The translations under genes and the position numbers were made by a program. From positions 29,952 through 93,951 of the forward strand of contig MDLF01000051.1 in the NCBI GenBank assembly GCA_001730095.1: a stretch of DNA of 64,000 nucleotides. Direction: 5' to 3'. The notes beneath the pieces are model-generated. The model made no database searches. It was not told where the DNA came from and saw only the letters and a program-made list of their open reading frames with translations. This DNA comes from Rhodobacteraceae bacterium (ex Bugula neritina AB1) (lineage in GTDB: Bacteria; Pseudomonadota; Alphaproteobacteria; Rhodobacterales; Rhodobacteraceae). The first letter of the stretch is position 1. Each line of letters opens with the position of its first letter. Shown piece by piece: positions 1-8,154 of this stretch.

Positions 1-216
1 ATGCGGGGTGTAATGCATCACCAGGACGATGCCGGTGACGATTTGCAGCGCCAGGCAGAAAGCCAGAACGATGCCCCAGATCCACCACCAGTTCAGGTTC
101 TTGGGGGTGGGGATCATGATGGTGTCATAGATCAGGCCGACGATGGGCAGGCGGCTGTGCAGCCACTTTTCTGCACCTGTCTTCGGCTCGTAATGGTCGT
201 GCGGAATACCGGACAT
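1..216 (-). CDS. petB: Cytochrome b of the bc1 complex (N-terminal part)
   Basis: Cytochrome b is the haem-bearing membrane core of the ubiquinol:cytochrome c oxidoreductase. Only the first 72 codons lie in the window; the gene runs off the left edge. The protein begins [19 protein letters not shown] and continues with the conserved NLNWWWIWG stretch leading into the first membrane helix ([14 protein letters not shown]), which is where cytochrome b normally begins. It starts 12 bp after the Rieske gene stop on the same strand, matching the petA-petB-petC (fbcFBC) operon order of Rhodobacter and relatives. Partial only because of the window edge. Confidence 0.93.
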   Translation of the reverse strand, partial: MSGIPHDHYEPKTGAEKWLHSRLPIVGLIYDTIMIPTPKNLNWWWIWGIVLAFCLALQIVTGIVLVMHYTPH

Positions 217-228
217 GAGCGCGTTTCC

Positions 229-789
229 TTATCCCAGCTTGATGGTGTTTGCGTCGGTGAACTCGGCGACAGGCACATGCAGGTTCTGCGGTGCCGGACC
301 TTTGCGGATACGGCCCGAGGTGTCGTAGTGCGAACCGTGGCAGGGGCAGAACCAGCCTTCGAACTCACCGGCACCGTCACCCAGCGGCACACAGCCCAGG
401 TGGGTACAGACACCCATCATCACCAGCCATTCGCCGGCTTCATCCATGGTGCGGTTGACGTCAGCCGCATCGGTTCCCGGCTTGTTCGGGTTTTCCGACA
501 GCGGGTCAATCAGCTCGGACAGCTCCACAGCACGGGCTGCATCGATCTCTTCCTGGGTGCGGCGGCGGATGAACACCGGCTTGCCAAGGAACATCACCGA
601 CAGCTGCGTGCCTACTTCCACGCCGCTGACATCGACCAGGATCGAGGACAGCGCTTTCACATCGGCGGACGGGTTCATCTGGTTGACCAGGGGCCATACG
701 GCGGCACCCGCGGTCACTGCCCCGGCGCCGGCAGTGGCGTAGTAGAGGAAATCTCTCCGGGTTCCTTCGTGGTCTTCTGCGTGGGACAC
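229..789 (-). CDS. petA: Ubiquinol-cytochrome c reductase Rieske iron-sulfur subunit
   Basis: The 186-residue Rieske protein carries the 2Fe-2S cluster that takes the first electron from ubiquinol in the bc1 complex; its head sits in the periplasm. The N-terminus has a twin-arginine-like motif ([19 protein letters not shown]) that doubles as the single membrane anchor, as in other bacterial Rieske proteins. The two cluster-binding boxes CTHLGC and CPCHGS are complete, each with its Cys and His ligand, and both disulfide cysteines are present. Length and architecture match the family. First gene of the pet operon, with petB 12 bp downstream. Confidence 0.97.
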   Translation of the reverse strand: MSHAEDHEGTRRDFLYYATAGAGAVTAGAAVWPLVNQMNPSADVKALSSILVDVSGVEVGTQLSVMFLGKPVFIRRRTQEEIDAARAVELSELIDPLSENPNKPGTDAADVNRTMDEAGEWLVMMGVCTHLGCVPLGDGAGEFEGWFCPCHGSHYDTSGRIRKGPAPQNLHVPVAEFTDANTIKLG

Positions 790-1301
790 GAGGTTTTCTC
801 CAATTCCAGCGCCCGTTTAGGGCAAACATGCGCATGCACCGCGATTTCTCGCAGTGACTCAGGCGCGTGTCTAGCGGGGAGAATGGCATTCGTCCAGCGG
901 TCATAGGCGCGCAGAAAGCCGCAACGGGTCTTTTCTGTTACGCCTGTGTGACAGTGCCGCACCCATATCGGCGCGACACCGGTGTTTTTCAAGAAGGAAG
1001 CGTTAACTTTTGAGGGATTTCGGCACCTGCATTGCGGGCCGCGAATCGACTGCGGCGAACTGGTTGTTCAGCAACGCCTTGCCTTGGCGCCAGCTGGTTT
1101 CCGGGCGGCAGAAGTCCCCATAGGCCAGCGAGCAGCCAACCGCGATCTGGCCAATTTTCAACGACCTCTGCAGGTGGCTCGTCCGGCCCGCTGACAGCAC
1201 GTCGCAGCCGGATGTGCACACAAAGATCAATCGCGTGTCTTTCCTGACGGATTATCCTGTGTTTTCCGCTCTTGAAATTGCCCTGCCGGCTTGGCAATGT
1301 C
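790..1301. other. Intergenic stretch without a supported gene
   Basis: About 510 bp between the start of petA and the FMN riboswitch. It must hold the promoter of the minus-strand pet operon near 800-950. Short reading frames exist (for example 1003-1230 on the minus strand, 75 codons) but I recognise no family in them and see no convincing ribosome binding site. Confidence 0.5.
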
Positions 1302-1500
1302 CGCCCGTTCTCAGGGCGGGGCGGAATTCCCCACCGGCGGTAAGCGGGCCAGTCTCGTAAGCCCGCGAGCGGCGTCTGTGTCCACAATCCGAAAAGTGGG
1401 AACCGGTTTTCGGATAAATTGTGGAACAAAGCACAGATGTGTCAGCAGATCTGGTGCGACTCCAGAGCCGACGGTCACAGTCCGGATGGAAGAGAACGTG
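1302..1500 (+). promoter_or_regulatory. FMN riboswitch (RFN element)
   Basis: The conserved RFN blocks are visible in order: TTCTCAGGGCGGGG then CCCCACCGGCGGTAA near 1309-1343, AGCCCGCGAGCG near 1360-1371, CAGCAGATCTGGTGCGACTCCAG near 1444-1466 (key bases only), and CCGACGGTCACAGTCCGGATG followed by AGAGAACG at the 3' end. It binds FMN and represses riboflavin genes. It lies about 90 bp upstream of the lumazine synthase gene. No poly-U terminator is visible after it. CCTTGG near 1555 could pair with the CCAAAGG overlapping the ribosome binding site, which would suit translational control; that part is inference. The variable stem is unusually long because of a palindromic insert. Confidence 0.93.
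1382..1424. repeat. Palindromic interspersed element inside the riboswitch
   Basis: CCACAA...CCGAAAA pairs with TTTTCGG...TTGTGG around the centre GTGGGAACC, giving a long hairpin. The core CCGAAAAGTGGGAACCGG resembles a short palindrome that I remember as frequent in intergenic DNA of Rhizobiales and other Alphaproteobacteria. Here it extends the variable helix (CGTCTGTG / CACAGATG outside it) of the FMN aptamer. Confidence 0.6.
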
Positions 1501-1591
1501 CGTCAGGACCGTTTTGGGCTGGTTTGCCCTGCGTGCGCCTGCCGTTCGTGATCGCCTTGGGTGACGTGTCAGAGCCAAAGGAGATTACGAA

Positions 1592-2029
1592 ATGACACAC
1601 ACCCGCTTTGCCTTCATCAAGGCGCAATGGCATGCCGATATCGTAGACCAGGCACTGGAGGGCTTCCTGCAGCTGATCCCGGCGGATCAGGTCGACGTTT
1701 TTGATGTGCCCGGCGCCTTTGAAATGCCGCTGCTGGCGCAGGAGCTGGCCAAAACCGGAAAATACGCCGCTGTGGCCTGCGCTGCATTGGTTGTGGACGG
1801 TGGCATCTACCGGCATGATTTCGTTGCTCAGGCCGTGGTCGATGGGCTGATGCGGGCAGGTATGGACACCGGCGTTCCGGTCCTGTCCGTCTCGCTGACC
1901 CCGCATCACTTTCAGGAAACCGAGCATCACATCGGCATCTACCGCGCGCACTTCGTGCAAAAAGGCAACGAAGCCGCCAGCGCAGCCCTGATGATCACGA
2001 AGACGCGGGAAGCGGCCCTGGCCGCATAA
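1592..2029 (+). CDS. ribH: 6,7-dimethyl-8-ribityllumazine synthase, type II
   Basis: Condenses 5-amino-6-ribitylamino-uracil with 3,4-dihydroxy-2-butanone-4-phosphate to lumazine, the penultimate step of riboflavin synthesis in the cytosol. The 145-residue protein has the family landmarks VFDVPGAFEMPL (substrate loop) and VVDGGIYRHDFVAQAVVDGL, which contains the catalytic His region. The GGIYRHDF wording and the later SVSLTPHHF, in place of the type I loop, match the RibH2 form described in Brucella and rhizobia. AAAGGAG lies 8 nt before the ATG. It stands alone downstream of an FMN riboswitch, so it is probably the flavin-responsive isozyme, with the constitutive RibH1 elsewhere (inference). 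Confidence 0.92.
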   Translation: MTHTRFAFIKAQWHADIVDQALEGFLQLIPADQVDVFDVPGAFEMPLLAQELAKTGKYAAVACAALVVDGGIYRHDFVAQAVVDGLMRAGMDTGVPVLSVSLTPHHFQETEHHIGIYRAHFVQKGNEAASAALMITKTREAALAA

Positions 2030-2063
2030 ACCCTGCGCTTACAGTGTTTTTTGACCTGCATCG

Positions 2064-2085
2064 GCCCGCTGCTCTGGCAGCGGGC
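2064..2085 (+). terminator. Hairpin after ribH
   Basis: Perfect 9-bp stem GCCCGCTGC / GCAGCGGGC with a 4-nt loop, 35 bp after the ribH stop. No clear U-tract follows, so it may be a weak terminator or a 3' stabiliser. Confidence 0.4.
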
Positions 2086-2134
2086 ATCCGGTCAGCAGAT
2101 CAAGTTCTCCATTTAAGATCCTGTTAATAAATGA

Positions 2135-2157
2135 GGTTTCGCAGCGAAACCCCTTTT
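2135..2157. terminator. Bidirectional terminator between ribH and thiQ
   Basis: Stem GGTTTCG / CGAAACC with a 3-nt loop followed by CCTTTTC on the plus strand. It sits between the convergent genes ribH and thiQ, where a shared terminator is expected. Confidence 0.6.
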
Positions 2158-2194
2158 CATATGCACGTCTGCCGAGCCCCCTCTGATCAGAGGC

Positions 2195-2893
2195 TCAGGC
2201 CATTCCCAAATAGGCCCGCAAGGCAGGCGGTGGATTATCCAGCATCTGCGTGGTCTGTTGCGGTGCATGCGCCCTGCCATCCGCCACCAGCACCACCTGA
2301 TCAGCGATCCGGCGGGCGTCATTCGGATCATGGCTGACCATCAGAACGGTGGCACCGCTTTCACGTGCCAGTTCTGCCACCAGATCCAGCATCTCAGCCT
2401 TCAGCGCTGGCCCAAGCGCGGCAAAGGGCTCATCCAGCAGCAGAAGATCCCGTCCCTGCACCAGCACCCGCGCCAGCGCCACCCGGCTCTGCTGGCCGCC
2501 AGAGAGGGCCGCGGGCTTGCGATTTCCCATGTCCGCCAGCCCGACACGCGCCAGCGCCTCCTCCACCTGACGCCGCTCCGCATCCGCCAGCCGCAGGCTG
2601 GCATGAATACCCAGAGCCACATTCTGCGCCACGGTCAGATGCGGGAACAGGTTGCCGTCCTGAAACAGCATCGCAATGGGCCTTTTGCCGGGCGGTGCGG
2701 CGGTCAGATCCGCGCCATTCCAGCTGATGCCTCCGCGGCTCACCGGCAGAAACCCGGCAATCGCCTCAATCAGTGTCGATTTCCCGGCACCCGATGGCCC
2801 GATCACCGCAGCACAGACACCCGGCGCAACGGCCAGATCCGCTTCGACGGCAAACCCGCCATTGATGATCCGGCAGTTTTCAAGCTTCAGCAT
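2195..2893 (-). CDS. thiQ: Thiamine ABC transporter ATP-binding protein
   Basis: Energises uptake of thiamine or its phosphates with ThiP and ThiB. The 232-residue protein has a Walker A (GPSGAGKST), a Q-loop (AMLFQDGNLFPHL), the ABC signature LSGGQQSRVALAR and Walker [13 protein letters not shown], then the switch His in MVSHD. Start chosen at MLKLENC (ATG at 2893): the upstream in-frame extension does not look like ABC sequence, and this start overlaps the thiP end by 14 bp, as expected in a translationally coupled operon. Third gene of thiBPQ, under a TPP riboswitch. Confidence 0.93.
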   Translation of the reverse strand: MLKLENCRIINGGFAVEADLAVAPGVCAAVIGPSGAGKSTLIEAIAGFLPVSRGGISWNGADLTAAPPGKRPIAMLFQDGNLFPHLTVAQNVALGIHASLRLADAERRQVEEALARVGLADMGNRKPAALSGGQQSRVALARVLVQGRDLLLLDEPFAALGPALKAEMLDLVAELARESGATVLMVSHDPNDARRIADQVVLVADGRAHAPQQTTQMLDNPPPALRAYLGMA

Positions 2894-4436
2894 GCCAGCG
2901 CCCTCCGCGGTCCAATATCCAGAACGCCCCCATTGAAAGCACAAGAAGCAGCAGCGCCGCCCCGGCCGCCGCCTCCATCCGGTAGGCCCCCATCAGCCGG
3001 TAGATCTGCAAGGGCAATGTTGCGAAATCCGGGTCGGCAAACAGCGCGACCACCCCCAGGTCCCCCATCGAAAGCGCCGCCGCCAGCCCGGCCGCAAAGC
3101 CTGTCTGCGCCCGCATCCTAGGCAGGTAGACATGCCGCACAAAGGCCCAGCCCTGCATATCGAGCGACAGCGACAGGCGACCATACCGCCCCAGCACCTC
3201 GCGCGCGCGGGGCACCAGAATGCGCATGGCAAAGGGCAGCGCCATCACCGCATTGACCAGCGCCGTCACCGGCAGCGCCAAAGCAAAGGGATCAGCAATC
3301 GGATGGATCAGGATGAACAACCCGGTACCGATCACCAGCGGCGAGGCCGCAAGGCCCAGGATGCCTGCCAGTTCCGTCATGCCATCGCGGCCCGCAGCAA
3401 CTGCTGCCGCCATCGGCAGGGCCAGCGCCAGCAGAATCACCGTGCTGAACCCTGAAACCAGAATGGAGTTTCCAGCCGCTTGCCAGACCGTGCCCTTCAG
3501 CGCTGCCAATCCCGGCAACCCTGCCAGAACTATGGCGGCCAGCGGCAGCAGCAGGAAAGCAGCGGACAGGAAGATCCAAAACATGTCCAGCCCGCGCGAA
3601 AAACGGCTGTGCCCGTCCCAGCGCTGCACCGCCCGGTCCAGCCCGGCACCGAAACCTTCACCTGCAGACACCCGCAGCGCCACCAGTGCCGCCGCCCCCG
3701 TCAGACCCAGTTGTAGCCCCGACAGCAGCGCCGCACGGCCCAGGTCGAAATCAAAGCGAAACGCCTGATAGATAGCAAGTTCAATGGTGGTGGCCCGCGG
3801 TCCTCCGCCCAGGGTCAGCGCCACGGCAAAGCTAGAGAGGCAAATGGCAAAGACCACAGCCAGCGCACCCGGTGCAGCCCGCCGCAGCATCGGCGCTTCC
3901 AGCAGCTGCCACATTGCCAGCGGCCCGGCATTCAGCTGTGCCGCCAGGCGAAAGCGTTCGGCAGGAATTTCCTGCCAGCCCTGCAGGATCAGCCGGGTCG
4001 CCAGTGGCAGGTTGAAGAACACATGTGCCAGCACCACCCCATGCAGCCCGTAAATCTGCACCGGCTCCAGCCCGAACAGCCCCAGCAGACTGCTAAGCCA
4101 GCCGGCCCGGCCAAAAACCGCCAGCAGGCCCAGAATGGCAACAATGACAGGAAGAATGAAGGGCGCTCCCAAAAGCGCGATCAGCAAACGCCGTCCCGGG
4201 AACCGCCGCCGCGCCAGCGCGCGGGCGACGGGGATCGCGAGGCCAACGCTCAGGAGCGCAGACAGGCTTGCTTGGGTTAGCGTGAATCGCAGCGCAGCCC
4301 AGTCGCTGACGCCAAACCCGGTGCCGGCCTCAGCCCGGGCAGCAACAGCCGCAAGGGTTCCAAGGATCAACGCAGCCACAACAAGGGCCGCGCCGATCCC
4401 GGGAAATGCGCTTATTGGCTGAGCGCGTCCAGCCAT
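2880..4436 (-). CDS. thiP: Thiamine ABC transporter permease
   Basis: A 518-residue permease with two fused BPD_transp_1 halves, each with about six membrane helices, the usual ThiP/FbpB layout. The EAA-type loops are visible in each half (ERFRLAAQLNAGPLAMWQ near residue 180 and YGRLSLSLDMQGWAFVRH near 420). It forms the inner-membrane channel of the thiamine importer. It overlaps thiB by 25 bp upstream and thiQ by 14 bp downstream. Order and overlaps match thiBPQ of enterobacteria and other Alphaproteobacteria. Confidence 0.93.
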   Translation of the reverse strand: MAGRAQPISAFPGIGAALVVAALILGTLAAVAARAEAGTGFGVSDWAALRFTLTQASLSALLSVGLAIPVARALARRRFPGRRLLIALLGAPFILPVIVAILGLLAVFGRAGWLSSLLGLFGLEPVQIYGLHGVVLAHVFFNLPLATRLILQGWQEIPAERFRLAAQLNAGPLAMWQLLEAPMLRRAAPGALAVVFAICLSSFAVALTLGGGPRATTIELAIYQAFRFDFDLGRAALLSGLQLGLTGAAALVALRVSAGEGFGAGLDRAVQRWDGHSRFSRGLDMFWIFLSAAFLLLPLAAIVLAGLPGLAALKGTVWQAAGNSILVSGFSTVILLALALPMAAAVAAGRDGMTELAGILGLAASPLVIGTGLFILIHPIADPFALALPVTALVNAVMALPFAMRILVPRAREVLGRYGRLSLSLDMQGWAFVRHVYLPRMRAQTGFAAGLAAALSMGDLGVVALFADPDFATLPLQIYRLMGAYRMEAAAGAALLLLVLSMGAFWILDRGGRWHAEA

Positions 4437-5389
4437 TCGCCCAGTGCCGCATCACGGACGTCTGCTGCCTCAGTTTCGCTCAGCAGCAGCGATTTGCCGG
4501 GCTGAACCAATGTCTCAAACCCCTCCGGCAGGCCCGTCGCCGGGATCACCGCCGGATACATCCAGTTGGTGGTCGGGATAATCGACTGGAACGCATCCGA
4601 CACCATGAAGGCCAGGAACTGGTCGGCCAGTTCAGACTGATCGCTGTTTGCCAGTTTACCGGCCACTTCCACCTGCATGTAATGACCCTCATCAAAAGCC
4701 GCCGCCGCCTTGGAGCCGTCTTCCTCGGCAATCAAGTGATACGCAGGTGAAGTGGTATAGGAGAGCACCATGTCGGCCTCGCCTTCCAGGAACATGCCAT
4801 AGGCCTCGGACCAGCCTTTTGTCACGGTGACAACGTTGTCAGAAAGGCCCTTCCAGACGGCCGGCGCCTCGTCACCATAGGCCGCCTTGACCCACAGGAG
4901 CAGGCCCAGACCCGGGGTCGAGGAGCGCGGGTCCTGAATGACGATTTTGGTGTCGCTGTCCGCCAGCGTCTTGAAATCCGTGGGCACTGTGGCGTCGGCG
5001 TTGTGGACAAAGGCGAAATAGCCCCAGTCGTAGGGCACAAAGGTTGCGTCGGTCCATTCCACTGGCAACGCATAGTCGGCACTGACCGAATGATCGGCAA
5101 ACAGGCCGGTTTCCTTGGCCGCTGCGGTCAGGTTGGTGTCCAGCCCCAGAACCACATCGGCGTCCGAGCGTTCGCCCTCCAGCTTGATGCGCGCCAGCAG
5201 TGCCGCGCCATCGCCTGCGCCAACCAGCTTCAGGTCGCAGCCGCAGACCTCTTCAAAGGCCTTTTCCACTGCCGGGCCGGGGCCCCAGTCGGAAACAAAG
5301 CTGTCATAGGTATAAACGGTCAGTTCGGGCGTTTCGGCAAAAGCCGCCGAAGCGCCAAGCAGTCCCGCTGCAAATGCAAGATGTTTCAT
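4412..5389 (-). CDS. thiB: Thiamine-binding periplasmic protein
   Basis: Periplasmic receptor of the thiamine ABC importer, 325 residues. A Sec signal peptide is clear ([18 protein letters not shown], cut before ETPELTVY). The mature chain begins [16 protein letters not shown] and contains [22 protein letters not shown] and [28 protein letters not shown], all typical of TbpA/ThiB. The start at 5389 was chosen over an upstream in-frame start because AGGAGG lies 5 nt before it and the signal peptide begins there. First gene of the operon, behind a TPP riboswitch that appears able to mask this ribosome binding site. Confidence 0.94.
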   Translation of the reverse strand: MKHLAFAAGLLGASAAFAETPELTVYTYDSFVSDWGPGPAVEKAFEEVCGCDLKLVGAGDGAALLARIKLEGERSDADVVLGLDTNLTAAAKETGLFADHSVSADYALPVEWTDATFVPYDWGYFAFVHNADATVPTDFKTLADSDTKIVIQDPRSSTPGLGLLLWVKAAYGDEAPAVWKGLSDNVVTVTKGWSEAYGMFLEGEADMVLSYTTSPAYHLIAEEDGSKAAAAFDEGHYMQVEVAGKLANSDQSELADQFLAFMVSDAFQSIIPTTNWMYPAVIPATGLPEGFETLVQPGKSLLLSETEAADVRDAALGEWLDALSQ

Positions 5390-5390
5390 G

Positions 5391-5428
5391 CCATCCTCCT
5401 TTGCGGCTTTGGGCAAGGGTGGAGGATG
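5391..5428 (-). promoter_or_regulatory. Ribosome-binding-site sequestering hairpin of thiB
   Basis: On the minus strand CATCCTCC (5428-5421) is the exact complement of GGAGGATG (5399-5392), which contains the thiB Shine-Dalgarno sequence; 21 nt separate them. The 8-bp pairing would hide the ribosome binding site and lies directly after the TPP aptamer, so it is the likely expression platform. Confidence 0.65.
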
Positions 5429-5436
5429 TCCAGTAC

Positions 5437-5505
5437 CTTCCCTCCGCCGGTGTGATCCGGTTCAGGTTCAACGGGTGTCATCTCAGCGCTTGTGCGCACC
5501 CCGAG
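5437..5505 (-). promoter_or_regulatory. TPP riboswitch (THI element)
   Basis: Read on the minus strand, the conserved blocks appear in order: GGGGTGC, CTGAGATGACACCC, TTGAACCTGAACCGG and CACCGGCGGAGGGAAG. These are the pyrimidine-sensor and pyrophosphate-sensor arms of the thiamine pyrophosphate aptamer. It lies 48 bp upstream of the thiB start codon and should shut off thiBPQ when TPP is plentiful. Confidence 0.94.
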
Positions 5506-5605
5506 GTGGCGCGGACCTTAGGCCCGGACTGCGGCAAAGACAAGCCAAAGCCCCGCCAGGACCTACGCTTCAGGCAAACTGGATCGCTGCCTGCGCCGAT
5601 CCTGT

Positions 5606-5670
5606 GTTCTTCTGGCTGGAAATATCCCGGGGGAGCCGCCAAAGGCGGCGGGGGCAGCGCCCCCTGTTCC
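5606..5670. repeat. GC-rich dispersed intergenic repeat, copy 1
   Basis: Contains TTCTTCTGGCTGGAAATATCC, then a GGGGGAG block, a short palindrome GCCGCC-AAA-GGCGGC and GGGGGCAGCGCCCCC. A related unit with the same order (CTTCTTTCTGGTGATAAATA, CCCCGGGG, GCGCCCCGGG) occurs at 13825-13876. I remember this type as common between genes in Rhodobacteraceae. It can fold into strong hairpins and lies upstream of aroC. Confidence 0.6.
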
Positions 5671-5744
5671 TTTGCTGCACAGGAATCTGCTTGAGGCACA
5701 GGCCCCTGCCCGCTAAGCACGTCCCGCAAAGGAGACCGCGCCTC

Positions 5745-6848
5745 ATGTCGATGAACAGCTTTGGACACCTCTTCCGCGTCACCACCTGGGGCGAAAGCCA
5801 TGGGCCCGCGCTTGGCGCCACTGTTGATGGCTGCCCGCCGAATGTGCCGCTGGAGCCGGAAATGCTGCAGCAGTGGCTCGACAAGCGCCGCCCCGGCCAG
5901 AACAAGAACACCACCCAGCGCAATGAGCCGGACGCGGTGAAGATCCTGTCTGGCGTGTTTGACGGCATGTCCACCGGCACTCCGATCCAGCTGATGATCG
6001 AGAACACCGATCAGCGCTCCAAGGATTACGGCGAGATTTCCCAGACCTTCCGTCCGGGCCACGCCGACATCACCTATTTCCAGAAATACGGCAACCGCGA
6101 CTACCGTGGCGGCGGCCGCTCCTCGGCCCGCGAGACTGCCGCGCGGGTTGCCGCGGGCGGTGTTGCACGTGAAGCAATCAAGGCGCTGGCGCCGGGATTG
6201 CAGATCAAGGGCTACATGACCCAAATGGGTGAGCTGGAGATCGACCGCAGCCGCTTTGACTGGGAGGCGATCGAACAGAATGATTTCTGGATTCCCGACG
6301 CAGGTGCCGTGCAGGATTGGGAAGACTATCTGCAGGGCCTGCGCAAGGCGCATGATTCTGTTGGCGCCGTGGTTGAGGTTGTGGCCCGGGGTGTCCCCGC
6401 AGGCATCGGCGCGCCGGTTTACAGCAAGCTGGACACTGATCTGGCCGCCGCGATGATGTCGATCAACGCCGTCAAAGGCGTCGAGATCGGCGAAGGCATG
6501 AATGCTGCACGCCTCAAAGGCTCGGAAAACGCCGATGAGATTTTCATGGGTGAAAACGGGCCTGAGTACTCCTCCAACCACGCCGGCGGCATTCTCGGCG
6601 GGATTTCCACCGGTCAGGATGTGGTGGTGCGCTTTGCGGTGAAGCCGACGTCTTCGATCCTCACCCCGCGCCAGTCGATTCGCAAGGACGGCTCTGCCAC
6701 GGAAGTCATCACCAAGGGCCGCCACGACCCCTGTGTCGGCATCCGCGCGGTGCCGGTGGCTGAGGCGATGATGGCCTGCGTGATCCTGGACCACCTGCTG
6801 CTGCACCGTGGCCAGATTGGTGAGAATCAGGGCCATATCGGCGCATAA
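5745..6848 (+). CDS. aroC: Chorismate synthase
   Basis: Converts 5-enolpyruvylshikimate-3-phosphate to chorismate using reduced FMN, the last common step to aromatic amino acids. The 367-residue protein starts [10 protein letters not shown] and has the signature [17 protein letters not shown], the FMN-binding [19 protein letters not shown] region and [19 protein letters not shown] near residue 285. Length is normal. Start at 5745 is supported by AAAGGAG 11 nt upstream; longer in-frame extension upstream runs through the intergenic repeat and TPP riboswitch region and is not coding. Divergent from thiBPQ. Confidence 0.96.
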   Translation: MSMNSFGHLFRVTTWGESHGPALGATVDGCPPNVPLEPEMLQQWLDKRRPGQNKNTTQRNEPDAVKILSGVFDGMSTGTPIQLMIENTDQRSKDYGEISQTFRPGHADITYFQKYGNRDYRGGGRSSARETAARVAAGGVAREAIKALAPGLQIKGYMTQMGELEIDRSRFDWEAIEQNDFWIPDAGAVQDWEDYLQGLRKAHDSVGAVVEVVARGVPAGIGAPVYSKLDTDLAAAMMSINAVKGVEIGEGMNAARLKGSENADEIFMGENGPEYSSNHAGGILGGISTGQDVVVRFAVKPTSSILTPRQSIRKDGSATEVITKGRHDPCVGIRAVPVAEAMMACVILDHLLLHRGQIGENQGHIGA

Positions 6849-6911
6849 TCCGGCTCTAACACTGGTAAAACTGGACAAACCGCTGTGTTTGCCCTGTTAA
6901 AAAACGCGCGC

Positions 6912-7328
6912 TTAACCGTGGTCCCCTGCGCATTGGCTGTGGTCACCCAGTGCCGTCAGCACCTTGCAGCAGCCGCCGTTGCCGCCGTCGCACAGGGTGC
7001 TGATCCGCTCCAGCTCAGACGCCAGCTGCTCCAGCTTGCGGATCCTGTCCCGGACATTGGCCAGCTGGCTGCGGGCAATGCGGTCGGCCTCGGCGCAGTC
7101 ATCGCCCAGATGGCCGTCGAGCCCCATCAGCGATTTGATATCCTCCAGCGAGAACCCCAGATCGCGGGCATGTTTGATAAAACCCAGCGCGTCCATGCCA
7201 TCCTGGCCGTAGCGGCGCTGATTGCCGACATTGCGACCCGGCTGCGGCAAGAGGCCGATTTCCTCATAGTAGCGGATGGTGGGCACTTTCACACCGGTGG
7301 TTTTGGACAGCTGGCCGATGGAGAACAT
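6912..7328 (-). CDS. MerR-family metal-responsive regulator (CadR/ZntR-like)
   Basis: A 138-residue cytosolic regulator. The N-terminal MerR winged helix is clear (FSIGQLSKTTGVKVPTIRYYE, then IGLLPQPGR and NQRRY), followed by the dimerisation helix (DRIARSQLANVRDRIRKLEQL). Candidate metal ligands are Cys79 in LGDDCAEAD and a C-terminal cysteine group (TLCDGG, GGCCKVL, SQCAGDH), as in Zn/Cd/Pb sensors. It is divergent from a CDF exporter, with an operator containing a 19-bp spacer between them, so it probably activates that exporter when metal binds. The exact metal cannot be told from sequence; Zn, Cd or Pb are the likeliest. Confidence 0.88.
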   Translation of the reverse strand: MFSIGQLSKTTGVKVPTIRYYEEIGLLPQPGRNVGNQRRYGQDGMDALGFIKHARDLGFSLEDIKSLMGLDGHLGDDCAEADRIARSQLANVRDRIRKLEQLASELERISTLCDGGNGGCCKVLTALGDHSQCAGDHG

Positions 7329-7340
7329 GGCACAAACCTC

Positions 7341-7371
7341 TTGAAGCTCTAGTGACTAGAGCAGCTACATT
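7341..7371 (+). promoter_or_regulatory. MerR-type promoter with 19-bp spacer
   Basis: -35 TTGAAG (7341-7346) and -10 TACATT (7366-7371) are separated by 19 bp, 2 bp longer than optimal. Between them lies the perfect dyad GCTCTAG-TGA-CTAGAGC (7346-7362). This is the classic MerR-family operator: the regulator twists the DNA so that polymerase can use the over-long spacer. It faces the CDF gene. Confidence 0.85.
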
Positions 7372-7401
7372 GATCTCGAATCAGGAATGAGGACAAGCAC
7401 A

Positions 7402-8040
7402 ATGGCAGGCTGCTGCAATCACAATGCCCGGTTTGACGGGGTCTCGGCAGACTACAAACGCAGGCTTTGGCTGGTGATTGCTATTAATGCCGGCATGTTC
7501 GCGGTGGAAATGGGGGCTGGCCAGATGTCCGGCAGCCAGGCGCTGAAGGCGGACGCGCTGGATTTTCTGGGGGATGCGCTGACCTATGGCATTTCCTTGG
7601 CAGTGATCGGAGCCAGCTTGCGTACAAGGGCGCTGGCGGCACTGAGCAAGGGCATCAGCCTGCTGCTGATGGGCATGTGGGTGTTTGGCTCCACCATTTA
7701 TCAGGTGTTTTACGTTGGTGTGCCGCAGGCGCAGATCATGGGCGTGATCGGCTTTATGGCGCTGGCGGCGAACCTGATCTCGGTCCTGCTGCTGGCGCGC
7801 TATAAGGATGGCGACGCCAATGTGCGCTCGGTCTGGCTGTGCTCGCGCAATGACGCCATTGGCAATGTTGCGGTGATGATCGCGGCATTTGGCGTCTGGG
7901 GCACTGCCACCGGCTGGCCGGACCTGATTGTGGCCGGGATCATGGGTGGGCTGTTCCTGAGCTCCGCCTTTCAGATCCTGCTGCAGGCAATACGGGAATG
8001 GCGCGAGGAAGAGGCGCATGCTGCAACACACCAGCACTAG
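7402..8040 (+). CDS. Cation diffusion facilitator family metal exporter
   Basis: A 212-residue inner-membrane protein that should export divalent metal in exchange for protons. It begins MAGCCNHNARFDGVS, a metal-binding-looking Cys/His N-terminus, then six membrane helices without the usual long cytosolic C-terminal domain. The CDF metal site is suggested by ADALDFLGDALTYG in helix 2 and SRNDAIGNVAVMIA in helix 5. Start chosen at 7402 (MAGCC), because the shortlist family starts this way; an in-frame ATG at 7387 is possible. It is driven by the MerR-type promoter and divergent from the metal regulator. Confidence 0.85.
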   Translation: MAGCCNHNARFDGVSADYKRRLWLVIAINAGMFAVEMGAGQMSGSQALKADALDFLGDALTYGISLAVIGASLRTRALAALSKGISLLLMGMWVFGSTIYQVFYVGVPQAQIMGVIGFMALAANLISVLLLARYKDGDANVRSVWLCSRNDAIGNVAVMIAAFGVWGTATGWPDLIVAGIMGGLFLSSAFQILLQAIREWREEEAHAATHQH

Positions 8041-8154
8041 GGCAGTGACCGTCCGCAGGTGGAAGCGAAGCGCCCGCCGTTTTGCCGGAGGCAAACCACT
8101 GGTTTGACAGGGGCGGACGGGCGCTGCCCGGACTGTTGGCCCGAGCGAGTGTTT
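8041..8154. terminator. Structured region between convergent genes
   Basis: AGCGCCCG (8069-8076) can pair with CGGGCGCT (8118-8125), enclosing smaller palindromes TTTGCCGGAGGCAAA and AAACCACTGGTTT. It lies between the convergent CDF and matB genes and probably ends transcription of one or both. Confidence 0.4.

Noticed and set aside
1003..1230. 75-codon minus-strand frame beginning MIFVCTSGCDVLSAG
   Set aside because: Cysteine-rich start looked tempting as a small protein, but there is no good ribosome site and no known family; kept only as part of the intergenic note.
5478..6878. 466-codon minus-strand frame opposite aroC
   Set aside because: It lies wholly over aroC, reads as a low-complexity His/Arg/Ala-rich chain and has no ribosome site; a high-GC shadow frame.
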